From CAVVUF01 sp963751425 (GTDB taxonomy: Bacteria > Chloroflexota > Anaerolineae > Anaerolineales > UBA4823): a stretch of 64,000 bases of DNA. Where the stretch lies: positions 1-64,000 of the forward strand of contig CAVVUF010000003.1 in the NCBI GenBank assembly GCA_963751425.1. Reading direction: 5' to 3'. The position numbers and the translations under genes were made by a program. The notes under the pieces are model-generated. The model was not told the DNA's origin. It did no database searches and saw nothing but the letters and a program-made list of their open reading frames with translations. Of this stretch, positions 8,697-17,270 are shown in pieces (position 1 is the first letter of the stretch; the number at the start of each line of letters is the position of its first letter).

Positions 8697-9869
8697 ATGT
8701 CTATGTATCCGAAGAACATGTTTTTCACGTCAGAATCGGTGACCGAAGGGCATCCGGACAAGTTCTGCGACCAGGTATCGGACGCGGTGCTGGACGAATG
8801 CCTGAGGCAGGATCCCATGGCGCGCGTCGCCTGCGAGTGCTACGTGACGATGGGTTTGCTCAACGTCGGCGGCGAGATCACGGCGAAGGCGCTGTTTGAC
8901 GTGGCCAAGGTGGCGCGGGATGTCGGCAACGAGATCGGCTACACCTCGCAGAAGTTCGGTTTTGACGTCAACACCGCCGCCATCGTCAGGACCATTCACG
9001 CCCAGTCGCCCGATATCAGCCAGGGCGTGACCAGAGAAGGCGGGCAGATCGGGGCCGGCGACCAGGGAATAATGTTCGGCTACGCGTGCAGTCAGACCAA
9101 AGAGCTCATGCCGCTGCCGATCATGCTCGCGCACCAGTTGGCCATGAAGCTTGCCGAGGTGCGCAAGCAGAAGGTGCTGCCGTACCTCGGTCCCGATGGG
9201 AAGACCCAGGTGACCGTGGAATATCGCGACGGCAAGCCCCTGCGCGTCGATTACGTGGTGATCGCTGCCTCGCACACGGACGAAGTCGTGACGCCCGACG
9301 GCAAGTTCACGACCGATGAGGCCAAGCAGGAGATCATTGCTAAGGTGGTGCGCCCGGTGGTCGGGGACCTGCTGGACAAGCAGACGACGATCACCGTGAA
9401 CGGGACTGGGAAGTTCCTGGTCAGCGGCCCGCAAGGCGACACGGGACTGACGGGCCGCAAGATCATCGTGGACACCTACGGCGGCTGGGCAGTGCATGGA
9501 GGCGGGGCGTTCAGCGGTAAGGACCCCACGAAAGTGGACCGCTCGGCTGGGTATATGGCGAGGTACGTGGCGAAGAACCTCGTAGCGGCTGGACTGGCGG
9601 AGGAGTGCCTGGTGCAGTTCGGGTACTGCATCGGGCTGGTGGATCCGGTGTCCGTGATGGTGAACAGCTACGAGACCGGGAAGCTCTCCGACGAAGCTTT
9701 GTCGAAGCTCGTGCGCAAGGTCTTCCCGCTGTCACCGCATGGGATCATCGACCACCTGAAGCTACGGGAGCCGGTATACCTAAAGACAGCGGCGTACGGG
9801 CACTTCGGCCGCCCGGAGTTCGCCTGGGAGCGCGTGGACGCCACAGACGAGCTGCTGGCGAAAGTGTGA
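8697..9869 (+). CDS. metK: S-adenosylmethionine synthetase
   Basis: MetK makes S-adenosylmethionine from methionine and ATP. Diagnostic motifs are GHPDK (18-22), GAGDQGIMFGYA (119-130) and GGGAFSGKDPTKVDRSA (268-284), in a normal 390-residue length. AAAAGGAG stands before the ATG at 8697, next to a small CTTCGC/GCGAAG stem (8661-8676). Its place directly after the GRE cluster fits supply of SAM to the radical-SAM activase, which consumes it. Its codon use looks more GC-rich than that of the preceding PFK-like and Fe-S genes, hinting at a different origin. No SAM riboswitch was recognised upstream. It could equally be the cell's only metK. Confidence 0.97.
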   Translation: MSMYPKNMFFTSESVTEGHPDKFCDQVSDAVLDECLRQDPMARVACECYVTMGLLNVGGEITAKALFDVAKVARDVGNEIGYTSQKFGFDVNTAAIVRTIHAQSPDISQGVTREGGQIGAGDQGIMFGYACSQTKELMPLPIMLAHQLAMKLAEVRKQKVLPYLGPDGKTQVTVEYRDGKPLRVDYVVIAASHTDEVVTPDGKFTTDEAKQEIIAKVVRPVVGDLLDKQTTITVNGTGKFLVSGPQGDTGLTGRKIIVDTYGGWAVHGGGAFSGKDPTKVDRSAGYMARYVAKNLVAAGLAEECLVQFGYCIGLVDPVSVMVNSYETGKLSDEALSKLVRKVFPLSPHGIIDHLKLREPVYLKTAAYGHFGRPEFAWERVDATDELLAKV

Positions 9870-9895
9870 CGGAACAGGTAGCGAAAAGTTTTTCT

Positions 9896-9934
9896 TTGAT
9901 TTGATTGGGCGGCAACACCGCCCAATCAAATCAA
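9896..9934 (+). terminator. Long perfect hairpin after metK
   Basis: A 17-bp perfect stem (9896-9912 and 9918-9934) with a five-base loop lies 27 bp after metK. The right arm is not followed by a T-run; a short T-rich stretch lies just before the left arm on the plus strand. It probably closes the GRE operon, with termination or 3'-end protection as alternatives. Confidence 0.6.
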
Positions 9935-9965
9935 GAGATTATTCATAATTCAAGGAGATGAACTA

Positions 9966-10490
9966 ATGACCAATAATGAGAAATCTACCCCCAAAAAGCC
10001 TGAGAAGTGGCGAACCACCCTGGGGCTGTATGTGACCTCCATGCAGGCTTACGAGATGTGGAAAGCTGACCCTGAACGGATCAAGATCCTCGACGTCCGT
10101 TCACCCGAAGAGTACTGGATGATTGGCCATGCGGAGATGGCAAGGAATATCCCTTTGGCCTTCGTAAAATATACGTGGAACTTTGAAAGGGACGAGTACC
10201 TAGCTGTACCCAACCAGGAGTTCTTATCCAGCGCCAAGAAGGTGTACAGCCCTACCGATACGATCCTGGTTACCTGCCGGTCAGGCGAGAGAAGCGCCCT
10301 GGCGGTCAACATACTTGCCAACGGCGGGTTTGTAAACGCTTACAACGTCATCGACGGCTTTGAAGGCGATAAAGTCAACGATCCTGAGAACCTCTATCAC
10401 GGCAAGCGGATGAAAAACGGCTGGAGGAACTCCGGGTTGCCCTGGACCTACAATATGAATCAGGATCTGATCTGGTTTTCTAACGATTAA
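9966..10490 (+). CDS. Rhodanese-domain protein
   Basis: A 174-residue single-domain rhodanese, the sulfurtransferase family that carries persulfide on a cysteine. The active loop is CRSGERSA, with Cys at about residue 100, and the LDVRSPEEY motif of the fold is at about 41-49. There is no signal peptide, so it is cytoplasmic. AAGGAG precedes the ATG at 9966. Strong hairpins flank it on both sides, suggesting a monocistronic unit. The donor and acceptor of sulfur cannot be told; nearby BASS and SulP transporters make sulfur or anion metabolism thinkable. Confidence 0.88.
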   Translation: MTNNEKSTPKKPEKWRTTLGLYVTSMQAYEMWKADPERIKILDVRSPEEYWMIGHAEMARNIPLAFVKYTWNFERDEYLAVPNQEFLSSAKKVYSPTDTILVTCRSGERSALAVNILANGGFVNAYNVIDGFEGDKVNDPENLYHGKRMKNGWRNSGLPWTYNMNQDLIWFSND

Positions 10491-10502
10491 TAAGGTGCGC
10501 AT

Positions 10503-10532
10503 CGGATGGTGCATGCGAACATGCACCATCCG
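10503..10532 (+). terminator. Hairpin after the rhodanese gene
   Basis: A perfect 13-bp stem (10503-10515 and 10520-10532) with a CGAA tetraloop, followed by a short GCCGTTTT. This is a probable terminator lying 12 bp after the rhodanese stop. Confidence 0.65.
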
Positions 10533-10575
10533 GAGCCGTTTTGCATCGCATTCATTTATGAAAATGTAGGAAAAA

Positions 10576-11448
10576 ATGACCCTCAATGAGTTTCTTTCAT
10601 CCATTGTCCAAATATCAGCCCTGCTGTTCGTGGTGACGAGCATGCTGGCGCTGAGCTTCAAGCTAAGCGTTCAGCAGATGACCCAACCCCTTAAGGATAT
10701 CCGTCTCGTGATCCTGGCGCTGCTGGCGAATTTTGTGCTGGTGCCGCTGCTTGCCTTAGCCATCATAAAGGTGATCCCTCTCGATCAATCCCTGCAGATC
10801 GGGGTGATATTGCTGGCGACGGCAGCCGGGTCACCCTTCATTCCCAAACTGGTACAGGGTGCCAGGGGGAATGTCCCTGCCTCGGTTGGGTTGATGTTCC
10901 TGATCATGGTTGTCTCCATCATTTACATGCCTGTTTTCCTGCCGCTGCTTTTGCCTGGGGTTGAGATCAACCCGTGGGATATCGCCAAGTCGCTGATCGT
11001 GACCATGCTGATCCCGCTGGTGATCGGCATGTTGATCAAGTCGCATTCCCCCGACGTTGCCGATCATTGGGAACCAGTGATGGCCAAGGTCTCTAGTGTT
11101 TCGATCCTCATCGTGTGGGGGGTAGGATTTGGGCTGAACATCTCCAATATCCTTAACTTCATTGGCACGCTCGGCGTCGGGGCCATGGCGCTGCTCATCG
11201 TGGGAGCCCTGGCGATTGGCCTGCTGCTCGGCGGGCGTGATCCGGGTGTCCGCACCGCCATGGGACTGAGCACGGCCACTCGCAACGGCGCGGCGGCCCT
11301 GGTGGTCGCCACCCAGAACTTCTCCGGGACGGACACCCTCCCATTTTTACTGGTCGGGTTTGTCTTAATGATACTCATCCTTCTACCGTCCGCCAAGCTC
11401 CTGGGCAAGCGCGCTGAGGCAGCAGCCGCTCCGCAGGCACAAGCGTAG
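10576..11448 (+). CDS. BASS-family (bile acid:Na+ symporter-like) transporter, copy 1
   Basis: A 290-residue inner-membrane protein with about nine or ten hydrophobic segments, related to the bile acid:sodium symporter superfamily. In bacteria this family moves organic anions with Na+. The C-terminal half carries the STATRNGAAALVVA motif, matching the family's conserved crossover region. No SD of note precedes the ATG at 10576. A second, closely similar gene follows in tandem at 11622. Together with SulP downstream, it forms a small anion-transport group; the substrate is not known. Confidence 0.85.
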   Translation: MTLNEFLSSIVQISALLFVVTSMLALSFKLSVQQMTQPLKDIRLVILALLANFVLVPLLALAIIKVIPLDQSLQIGVILLATAAGSPFIPKLVQGARGNVPASVGLMFLIMVVSIIYMPVFLPLLLPGVEINPWDIAKSLIVTMLIPLVIGMLIKSHSPDVADHWEPVMAKVSSVSILIVWGVGFGLNISNILNFIGTLGVGAMALLIVGALAIGLLLGGRDPGVRTAMGLSTATRNGAAALVVATQNFSGTDTLPFLLVGFVLMILILLPSAKLLGKRAEAAAAPQAQA

Positions 11449-11543
11449 CAACTTTGTTTAGGGGCTTTCCGCCATTTACCTGGAATGAGATCGTATGAAA
11501 AACCTGCCTTTAATTACAGCAGTAATTGACGGCAGCGAGCCGA

Positions 11544-11564
11544 GTAAGCCCTGATTGGGCTTAC
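11544..11564 (+). other. Small hairpin between the BASS paralogs
   Basis: GTAAGCCC (11544-11551) and GGGCTTAC (11557-11564) form an 8-bp perfect stem with a five-base loop, about 95 bp after the first transporter. No T-run follows. It may separate transcription of the two copies. Confidence 0.4.
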
Positions 11565-11621
11565 CCGGTGCTAATCAAATACCAACGATTTTCCCCGAGG
11601 CGGGGATGAAAGAGGTTTAAC

Positions 11622-12484
11622 ATGACCCTCAATGATTTCTTCTCAGCCATTGCAGGCATAGCGGGCTTGCTGTTTGTGGTGACCAGCATGCTGGCGATGA
11701 GCCTCAGCCTGAGTGTTCAGCAGATGACCCAACCGCTTAAGAATGTACGCCTCGTTATCCTGGCGCTGCTGGCGAACTTTGTGCTGGTGCCGCTGCTGGC
11801 CTTTGCCATCACAAAGATCATCCCCCTCGAGCAATCCCTGCAGATCGGGGTGATCTTGCTGGGGACAGCCGCCGGAGCACCCTTCATCCCCAAGCTGGTA
11901 CAAGGCGCCAAGGGGAACGTCGCCTACGCAGTTGGGTTGATGTTCCTGATCATGGTGGTCACCATCTTCTACCTGCCCTTCGTCTTACCGCTGCTTTTGC
12001 CCGGTGTTGAAGTCAACCCGTGGGATATCGCCAAGTCGCTGATTGTGACCATGCTGGTCCCGCTGGTGATCGGCATGCTGATCAAGTCGCATTCACCCGA
12101 TGTGGCGGAGCATTGGGCGCCGGTGATGAACAAGACCTCCAGCATGTCGATCCTCATCCTGCTGGTGGTAGGGCTGGGGTTGAACATCTCCAATATTCTC
12201 GGCTTTATTGGCACACGAGGGATCGGGGCGATGGTGCTGTTGATCGTAGGAGCCCTGGCGATCGGCCTGCTGTTCGGCGGGCGTGATCCGGGTGTGCGCA
12301 GCGCCATGGGACTCAGCACGGCCAACCGCAATGGCGCGGCAGCCCTGCTGGTGCTACCCAGAACTTCTCCGGAACGGACACCCTCCCGTTTGTGCTGGTA
12401 GGGACTGTCCTTATGCTGCTGATCCTTTTACCGATCGCCAAACGCATGGGCAAAAGCGCTGAGGCGAGCGAGGCAGCGGCCTGA
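11622..12484 (+). CDS. BASS-family transporter, copy 2 (one frameshift near the 3' end)
   Basis: A tandem duplicate of the gene at 10576, highly similar in DNA and protein over almost its whole length. The frame closes early at 12401, but one missing G near 12350 (GTGCTACC against the sibling's GTCGCCACC) restores the expected C-terminus, with a TGA at 12482-12484 and about 287 residues. Nine or ten membrane segments and the STANRNGAAAL motif are present. A base-call error is more likely than a real break, since the rest is intact. AAAGAGG stands before the ATG. The function is as for copy 1; divergence between copies could mean different substrates. Confidence 0.83.
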
Positions 12485-12528
12485 ATGGATTGAAAAGAGG
12501 ATTGCAAACTTTAGCATAAGGTTATAAT

Positions 12529-12571
12529 AAGCTGATCGCCCGAGGCGTGACCTGCGTTGTGCGATCAGCTT
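12529..12571 (+). other. Inverted repeat between BASS copy 2 and sulP, with a possible -10 box
   Basis: An 11-bp perfect inverted repeat (12529-12539 and 12561-12571) with a 21-base loop, followed by TGTTTGG. It could end the BASS unit. A TATAAT at 12523-12528 lies directly before it and TTGCAA at 12502-12507, a suboptimal 15-bp spacing; a promoter here would transcribe the hairpin as leader of sulP. Confidence 0.4.
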
Positions 12572-12613
12572 GTTTGGTAAAATACGTCTACAATAACCGA
12601 TTAAGGAGATCCT

Positions 12614-14458
12614 ATGGAGAACAAAACACAGCCGAAGCTTCTCACTCGCTACCTGCCGATCTTAGGCTGGCTGCCCAAATATGAGCGGTCCTGGCTGCGC
12701 ACCGACCTGATTGCCGGGTTGACGGTGGTGGCCTTATTGATCCCTGAGGGCATGGCTTACGCCGAGATCGCCGGAATGCCTCCCCAGACCGCCTTCTATG
12801 CCGCCCCGATTGGACTGCTGGCCTTTGCCATCTTCGGCACCTCACGCCAGCTGGTGGTGGCAGTGTCAGCGATCATTGCCACGATGTCGTTTGCCACGGT
12901 CAGTTTAATCGTGGCGCCGGACACACCCGAGTTCATCCTGATGACTGCCGCCCTGGCGGTATTGGCCGGGCTGATCTCCATTTTTGCAGGATTTCTTAAA
13001 TTGGGGCGGGTGGCGCAGTTTTTCTCTGAGTCGGTGATGGTGGGTTTTATCACCGGCCTGGCTCTGACGGTGATGGTCAAACAGCTTCCCAAAATACTGG
13101 GGATTGAAGGTGGGAGCGGGAACTTCTGGGAGCGTTTGTATGACGTCATCATCCACCTGCCAGAAACCCATCTGGCCACCTTGATCACCGGCATATTATG
13201 CCTGGCCCTTTTGATTGTATTGGAGCACTTTTTCCATAAGATACCCGCTGCGCTGGTAGCGCTGGTCTTCGGGATCGCTATTTCAGTCATTTTTGGGTTG
13301 GAAGCGCGCGGTGTGGAGATTGTGGGAGAGATTCCGGCGGGGCTGGCGCGGCCGCAGTGGCCAGCAGTCGGCTTGCAAAACTGGTGGCTCCTTTTTCCGG
13401 GGGCGTTGGGAATAGCTTTGGTCAATTTCGCCGAAGCGATCGGCCCTTCGCGCAGCTTTGCCTCAGCGCATAAGTATAAGATGGATGCCAACCAGGAGCT
13501 GATCGGGCTGGGCGCGGCGAACTTCGGCGCGGGGTTATTCCAGGGCTTCCCCATTGGCTCGAGCCTTTCCAAATCGGCGGCCAACGACCGGGCCGGGGCG
13601 CATTCCCAAATGTCCGGGATTATTGCCGCGGCTGTCACGGTCTTGGTGGCGCTCTTCTTCACGCCGCTCTTCTACGCTTTACCCGAAGCAGCACTGGGGG
13701 CGATCGTCATCGTAGCCGTGTCGGGCATGGTCAAGGTGGCAAAGTTCAAGCACCTTTCCCGCGTGCGCCGCTCCGATTTCGTCCTGGCGTTGGTGGCGCT
13801 GCTAGCCGTGCTGACCTTTGAGACCCTCGAAGCGCTGCTCATCGCCGTGATCGTTTCCCTGTTTGCCCTGGTCTGGCGCGCCAGCCAACCCGGGCTGGCT
13901 GTGTTGGGTCGAGTACCCGATCGTCTGGAATTCAACGATATCCGCCGGCATCCAGAAAACAAAACCTTGCCCGGTCTCTTGATCGTGCGGCCAGAAAACG
14001 GTTTATTCTTCGCCAACGCGGCGGCATTCAAGGATGCCATTCTTGCAGAGCTGAGCTCGAGCGCTGAGCCGGTCAAAGCCGTGCTGTTTGACCTGGGCGC
14101 AACCACTGACCTGGATGTGCCCAGTGCCGATATGCTGACTGAGCTGGGCGAAGAGCTGCACAATCAAAAGGTGCGCTTGATGCTTACGCGCGTAATTGCT
14201 CCGGTGCGGCAGATGCTTGAAAAGGCGGGCGCCATGGAAAAGATCAGCGCACAGGATATCTTTTTCGGCCCAACAGAGGCCGTCATGGATTTTCTATCCT
14301 CGCAATACGATCATGAAAATCTTCAAGAAATTTTACGCACTGGGGCGAGCACAGTGCGCAGTTTAATTCAAACTGGCCTTTCTTCAGCACCTGCGGAGCG
14401 CCAGGAAGCACTGGCCTCGATAATGGACAGTCTTGATAAAGAAATCCAAAAAAAGTGA
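12614..14458 (+). CDS. SulP-family anion transporter with STAS domain
   Basis: A 614-residue SulP (SLC26) permease. The N-terminal two-thirds are hydrophobic, with the family signature around residues 35-60 (GLTVVALLIPEGMAYAEIAG) and QGFPIGSSLSKSAAN near 313-327. The cytoplasmic C-terminus is a STAS domain at about 445-560. The family carries sulfate, bicarbonate, chloride or oxalate; substrate is not decidable here. AAGGAG precedes the ATG at 12614. The last 50 residues beyond the STAS domain are charged and probably helical. Next to BASS and rhodanese genes, sulfate or an organic anion is a mild inference. Confidence 0.93.
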   Translation: MENKTQPKLLTRYLPILGWLPKYERSWLRTDLIAGLTVVALLIPEGMAYAEIAGMPPQTAFYAAPIGLLAFAIFGTSRQLVVAVSAIIATMSFATVSLIVAPDTPEFILMTAALAVLAGLISIFAGFLKLGRVAQFFSESVMVGFITGLALTVMVKQLPKILGIEGGSGNFWERLYDVIIHLPETHLATLITGILCLALLIVLEHFFHKIPAALVALVFGIAISVIFGLEARGVEIVGEIPAGLARPQWPAVGLQNWWLLFPGALGIALVNFAEAIGPSRSFASAHKYKMDANQELIGLGAANFGAGLFQGFPIGSSLSKSAANDRAGAHSQMSGIIAAAVTVLVALFFTPLFYALPEAALGAIVIVAVSGMVKVAKFKHLSRVRRSDFVLALVALLAVLTFETLEALLIAVIVSLFALVWRASQPGLAVLGRVPDRLEFNDIRRHPENKTLPGLLIVRPENGLFFANAAAFKDAILAELSSSAEPVKAVLFDLGATTDLDVPSADMLTELGEELHNQKVRLMLTRVIAPVRQMLEKAGAMEKISAQDIFFGPTEAVMDFLSSQYDHENLQEILRTGASTVRSLIQTGLSSAPAERQEALASIMDSLDKEIQKK

Positions 14459-14635
14459 GGTAATCCATTAGAACTCATCCCCACCTACCAAAGGCATTGC
14501 CCGCTTCATCCCCGGTCTCGCCCTCTTTTGAGGGTTAAGGCCCGCTCTGCTGCGCACCGAATTCGGGATGGCGATCATTTCGTCGAGCCACGTTACCGGC
14601 TTGGCAGCATCCATATCAAATAAGGAGACGTGGAA

Positions 14636-16210
14636 ATGCCAAATTTATTGGAATCATGGAACGATGGCCCAGCCAAGAGTGCCATACTCAACTTTGTATC
14701 GAAAGTGACCACAGCGGACAGTCCCGACTTTGTGCCGGTGCCAGAACGTATCGCCACATTCGACAACGACGGCACGCTCTGGTGCGAGCAGCCGGTACCC
14801 GTTCAATTCTTCTTCGCCCTCGACCGCGTAAAGGCGCTTGCGCCGCAGCATCCCGAATGGAAGGGTCAGGAACCGTTCGCCTCGCTGCTGAAGGGTGATT
14901 TACAAACGGCGCTCGCCGGCGGTGACCATGCGCTCCTCGAACTCCTCAAGGCCACCCACGCGGGCATGACCACGGTGGAATTTGAGCAGATCGTCAAAGA
15001 CTGGCTCGCCACTGCGAAGCATCCGAAATATAACAAGCCCTACAGCGAGTGTGTTTATCAGCCGATGCTCGAACTGCTCGCCTACCTGCGCGCGAACGGC
15101 TTCAAGAACTTCATCGTCTCCGGCGGCGGCATCGAGTTCATGCGCCCGTGGGCAGAGCAGGTTTATGGCATTCCGCCGGAACAGGTCATCGGCAGCAGCA
15201 TCAAGACAAAGTTTGAAATACGCGACGGCCAGCCCGTCCTCGTGCGTCTGCCGGAGCTAAACTTCAATAACGACAAAGACGGCAAACCTGTCGCCATCCA
15301 CCAGCACATCGGCCGCCGGCCCCTCATGGCGTTCGGTAACTCCAATGGCGATCAGCAGATGTTGGAATACACGCAGGGCGGCAGCGGGGCGCGGTTCATG
15401 CTGTTGGTACTGCACGACGATGCGCGGCGCGAATACCCCTACGGTCCGGCGCTGGGATTGCCGGACGTAAAACTGGGTGCCTTCACGCAGGCGCTTTACG
15501 AACAATCGAAGCAATGTGGCTGGACCGTAGTCAGCATGAAGGACGATTGGAAGCAGGTCTTCGCCTTCGAGCAGACCCCGGTCACGGCCATTGATATCCT
15601 GCTGGAGCCGGATGCCACAATGCTCCGGCATTCTGAAGCCAACAACGCCCGCCTGCTCGCAGTCTTCCCGAAGGGGTTCCCCCTGGATGCGACGCACCGT
15701 CCGCACATCACGATGGTGCAGTGTTTCGTCCGCACCGCGAACCTCGACCAGGTCTATGCCACCGCCCACAAGGTGCTCGCGGCCGCAAACGTGAACGCCA
15801 TGAAGCTGGAAGCCTTCAAATACTACTACGTCCCGAGCGGGGTCATCGGCCTCGCGGGCATTGTTGCGAAGCCGACGCCCGCACTGCTCAAGCTGCAAGA
15901 GGACATCATTGCCGCCATCGCTCCGTTCACGGTGGAAACCGGAAACATAGCCGCGTTCACCGCTGCGCACGACGATCCCGCATTTGACGCGCAGTTGATC
16001 GCCTACGTGTCGTCGTTCGTCCCGCAGCAGACCGGCGAGCACTTCAGCCCGCACGTCACCACCGGCGTCGCCCCGCGTGACTATCTCGACCAAATGTTGG
16101 TCGAACCGTTCGAGCCCTTCACCTTCTCGCCCGCAGGCGCGGCCATTTACCAGCTCGGCCCGTTCGGCACGGCGGCGAAGAAACTCAAAGAATGGGATTT
16201 GAAGCCTTGA
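14636..16210 (+). CDS. HAD phosphatase fused to a 2H phosphoesterase (2'-5' RNA ligase-like) domain
   Basis: A 524-residue two-domain protein. Residues 1 to about 320 are a HAD-type phosphatase: nucleophile motif DNDGTLW (43-49), SGGG (motif II-like) near 163-166, and GNSNGDQQML as the acidic motif. From about 330 a 2H phosphoesterase-like domain begins, with HxT motifs HITM (near 356) and HVTT (near 472), the pair that forms the catalytic centre in 2'-5' RNA ligase and cyclic phosphodiesterases. The linking sequence is short and the frame unbroken, so this is a genuine fusion. The ATG at 14636 follows AAGGAG by eight bases; a GTG six bases upstream is less well spaced. The substrate is unknown; a 2'-3' cyclic or terminal phosphate removed in two steps is a possible logic. 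Confidence 0.85.
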   Translation: MPNLLESWNDGPAKSAILNFVSKVTTADSPDFVPVPERIATFDNDGTLWCEQPVPVQFFFALDRVKALAPQHPEWKGQEPFASLLKGDLQTALAGGDHALLELLKATHAGMTTVEFEQIVKDWLATAKHPKYNKPYSECVYQPMLELLAYLRANGFKNFIVSGGGIEFMRPWAEQVYGIPPEQVIGSSIKTKFEIRDGQPVLVRLPELNFNNDKDGKPVAIHQHIGRRPLMAFGNSNGDQQMLEYTQGGSGARFMLLVLHDDARREYPYGPALGLPDVKLGAFTQALYEQSKQCGWTVVSMKDDWKQVFAFEQTPVTAIDILLEPDATMLRHSEANNARLLAVFPKGFPLDATHRPHITMVQCFVRTANLDQVYATAHKVLAAANVNAMKLEAFKYYYVPSGVIGLAGIVAKPTPALLKLQEDIIAAIAPFTVETGNIAAFTAAHDDPAFDAQLIAYVSSFVPQQTGEHFSPHVTTGVAPRDYLDQMLVEPFEPFTFSPAGAAIYQLGPFGTAAKKLKEWDLKP

Positions 16211-16243
16211 GGCACGTTTGAAAAAACAGCTAGAGGCTCTATT

Positions 16244-17179
16244 TTAACTTCCATACAGCTTGCGATGCACGCTGCTCAACGCGCGCACCTGCTCGGCGGC
16301 ATGGTAGGAGGAGCGCACCAGGGGGGCGCTCTCAACCCACTTGAAGCCGATCTCGCGCCCATAGGCTCTCAGCTCGGCGAACTCTTCCAGCGTGTAATAG
16401 CGGGAGATCGGCAGATGCTTTTTGGAGGGCTGCAGGTACTGCCCGATGGTGAGGATATCCACTCCCCAACTGCGCTGGTCGCGCATCACGGCTTTGACTT
16501 CAGCGAGCGTCTCTCCTAGCCCGAGCATGATGCCAGATTTGGTCAGCACTTCGGCATCAAGCTGCTTGGCATGCGTCAGGGTGGCTGCCGCCCATGCATA
16601 GCGGTCTTGCGGCTGAACGGTCTTGAACAGGCGCGGCACGGTCTCAACATTGTGGTTGAGGATCTCGGGGCGGGCATCCATGACAATCTTGAGCGCTTCC
16701 AGGCTGCCCTTGAAATCGGGGATCAGCACCTCGATGGAGCAGCCAGGGTGCAGCTCACGGATGCGGCGGATCACCATGGCGAAAATGGGCGCGCCGCCGT
16801 CCTGGCGGTCATCCCGGTTGACGCTGGTGATCACAGCATGCTTGAGATCCATGGCTTTAACCGCCTGGGCTACGCGCTCCGGCTCCAGCCAGTCCAGAGG
16901 CGAGGGGCGGCCGCGCTTGATGTCACAGAAGACGCAAGAACGCGTGCAGACATCGCCCAGCATCAAGAAGGTAGCCGTACCAGAGCCCCAGCACTCGCCC
17001 ATGTTAGGACACATGGCTTCTTCACACACGGTGTGGAGAGCCTTGGAGCGCATCAAACCTTGCAGCCATGCATAGGTTTCACCGGAGGGAGCGCGCACCT
17101 TGATCCATTCCGGACGGCGTTCAGGGGTTGTATTGGTTTTTTCCGGGTCGACCCGGTCGCGGGTTGGTGTGAAAGACAT
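16244..17179 (-). CDS. lipA: Lipoyl synthase
   Basis: LipA inserts two sulfurs into protein-bound octanoyl groups to make lipoate for 2-oxoacid dehydrogenases and the glycine cleavage system. Both cluster motifs are present: the auxiliary CxxxxCxxxxxC (C52, C57, C63) and radical-SAM CxxxCxxC (C78, C82, C85). The C-terminal RSSYHA supplies the Ser ligand of the auxiliary cluster. The 311-residue length is normal. It converges with the HAD-2H gene (34 bp between stops). No lipB is in view; the neighbouring 17271-17861 gene runs in the same direction 92 bp upstream, but a link is not shown. Confidence 0.97.
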   Translation of the reverse strand: MSFTPTRDRVDPEKTNTTPERRPEWIKVRAPSGETYAWLQGLMRSKALHTVCEEAMCPNMGECWGSGTATFLMLGDVCTRSCVFCDIKRGRPSPLDWLEPERVAQAVKAMDLKHAVITSVNRDDRQDGGAPIFAMVIRRIRELHPGCSIEVLIPDFKGSLEALKIVMDARPEILNHNVETVPRLFKTVQPQDRYAWAAATLTHAKQLDAEVLTKSGIMLGLGETLAEVKAVMRDQRSWGVDILTIGQYLQPSKKHLPISRYYTLEEFAELRAYGREIGFKWVESAPLVRSSYHAAEQVRALSSVHRKLYGS

Positions 17180-17270
17180 AGATAATATTAACTTTCCGAT
17201 ACAGCTCTACAACAGTCGATCGATCGGGCGGCGGTTCATAATCGAAAGCTGCCCGGCTACCGCTTCGATC

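Noticed and set aside
8633..8697. SAM riboswitch before metK
   Set aside because: Only a six-bp stem and an SD are present; the space is too short and lacks SAM-riboswitch features.
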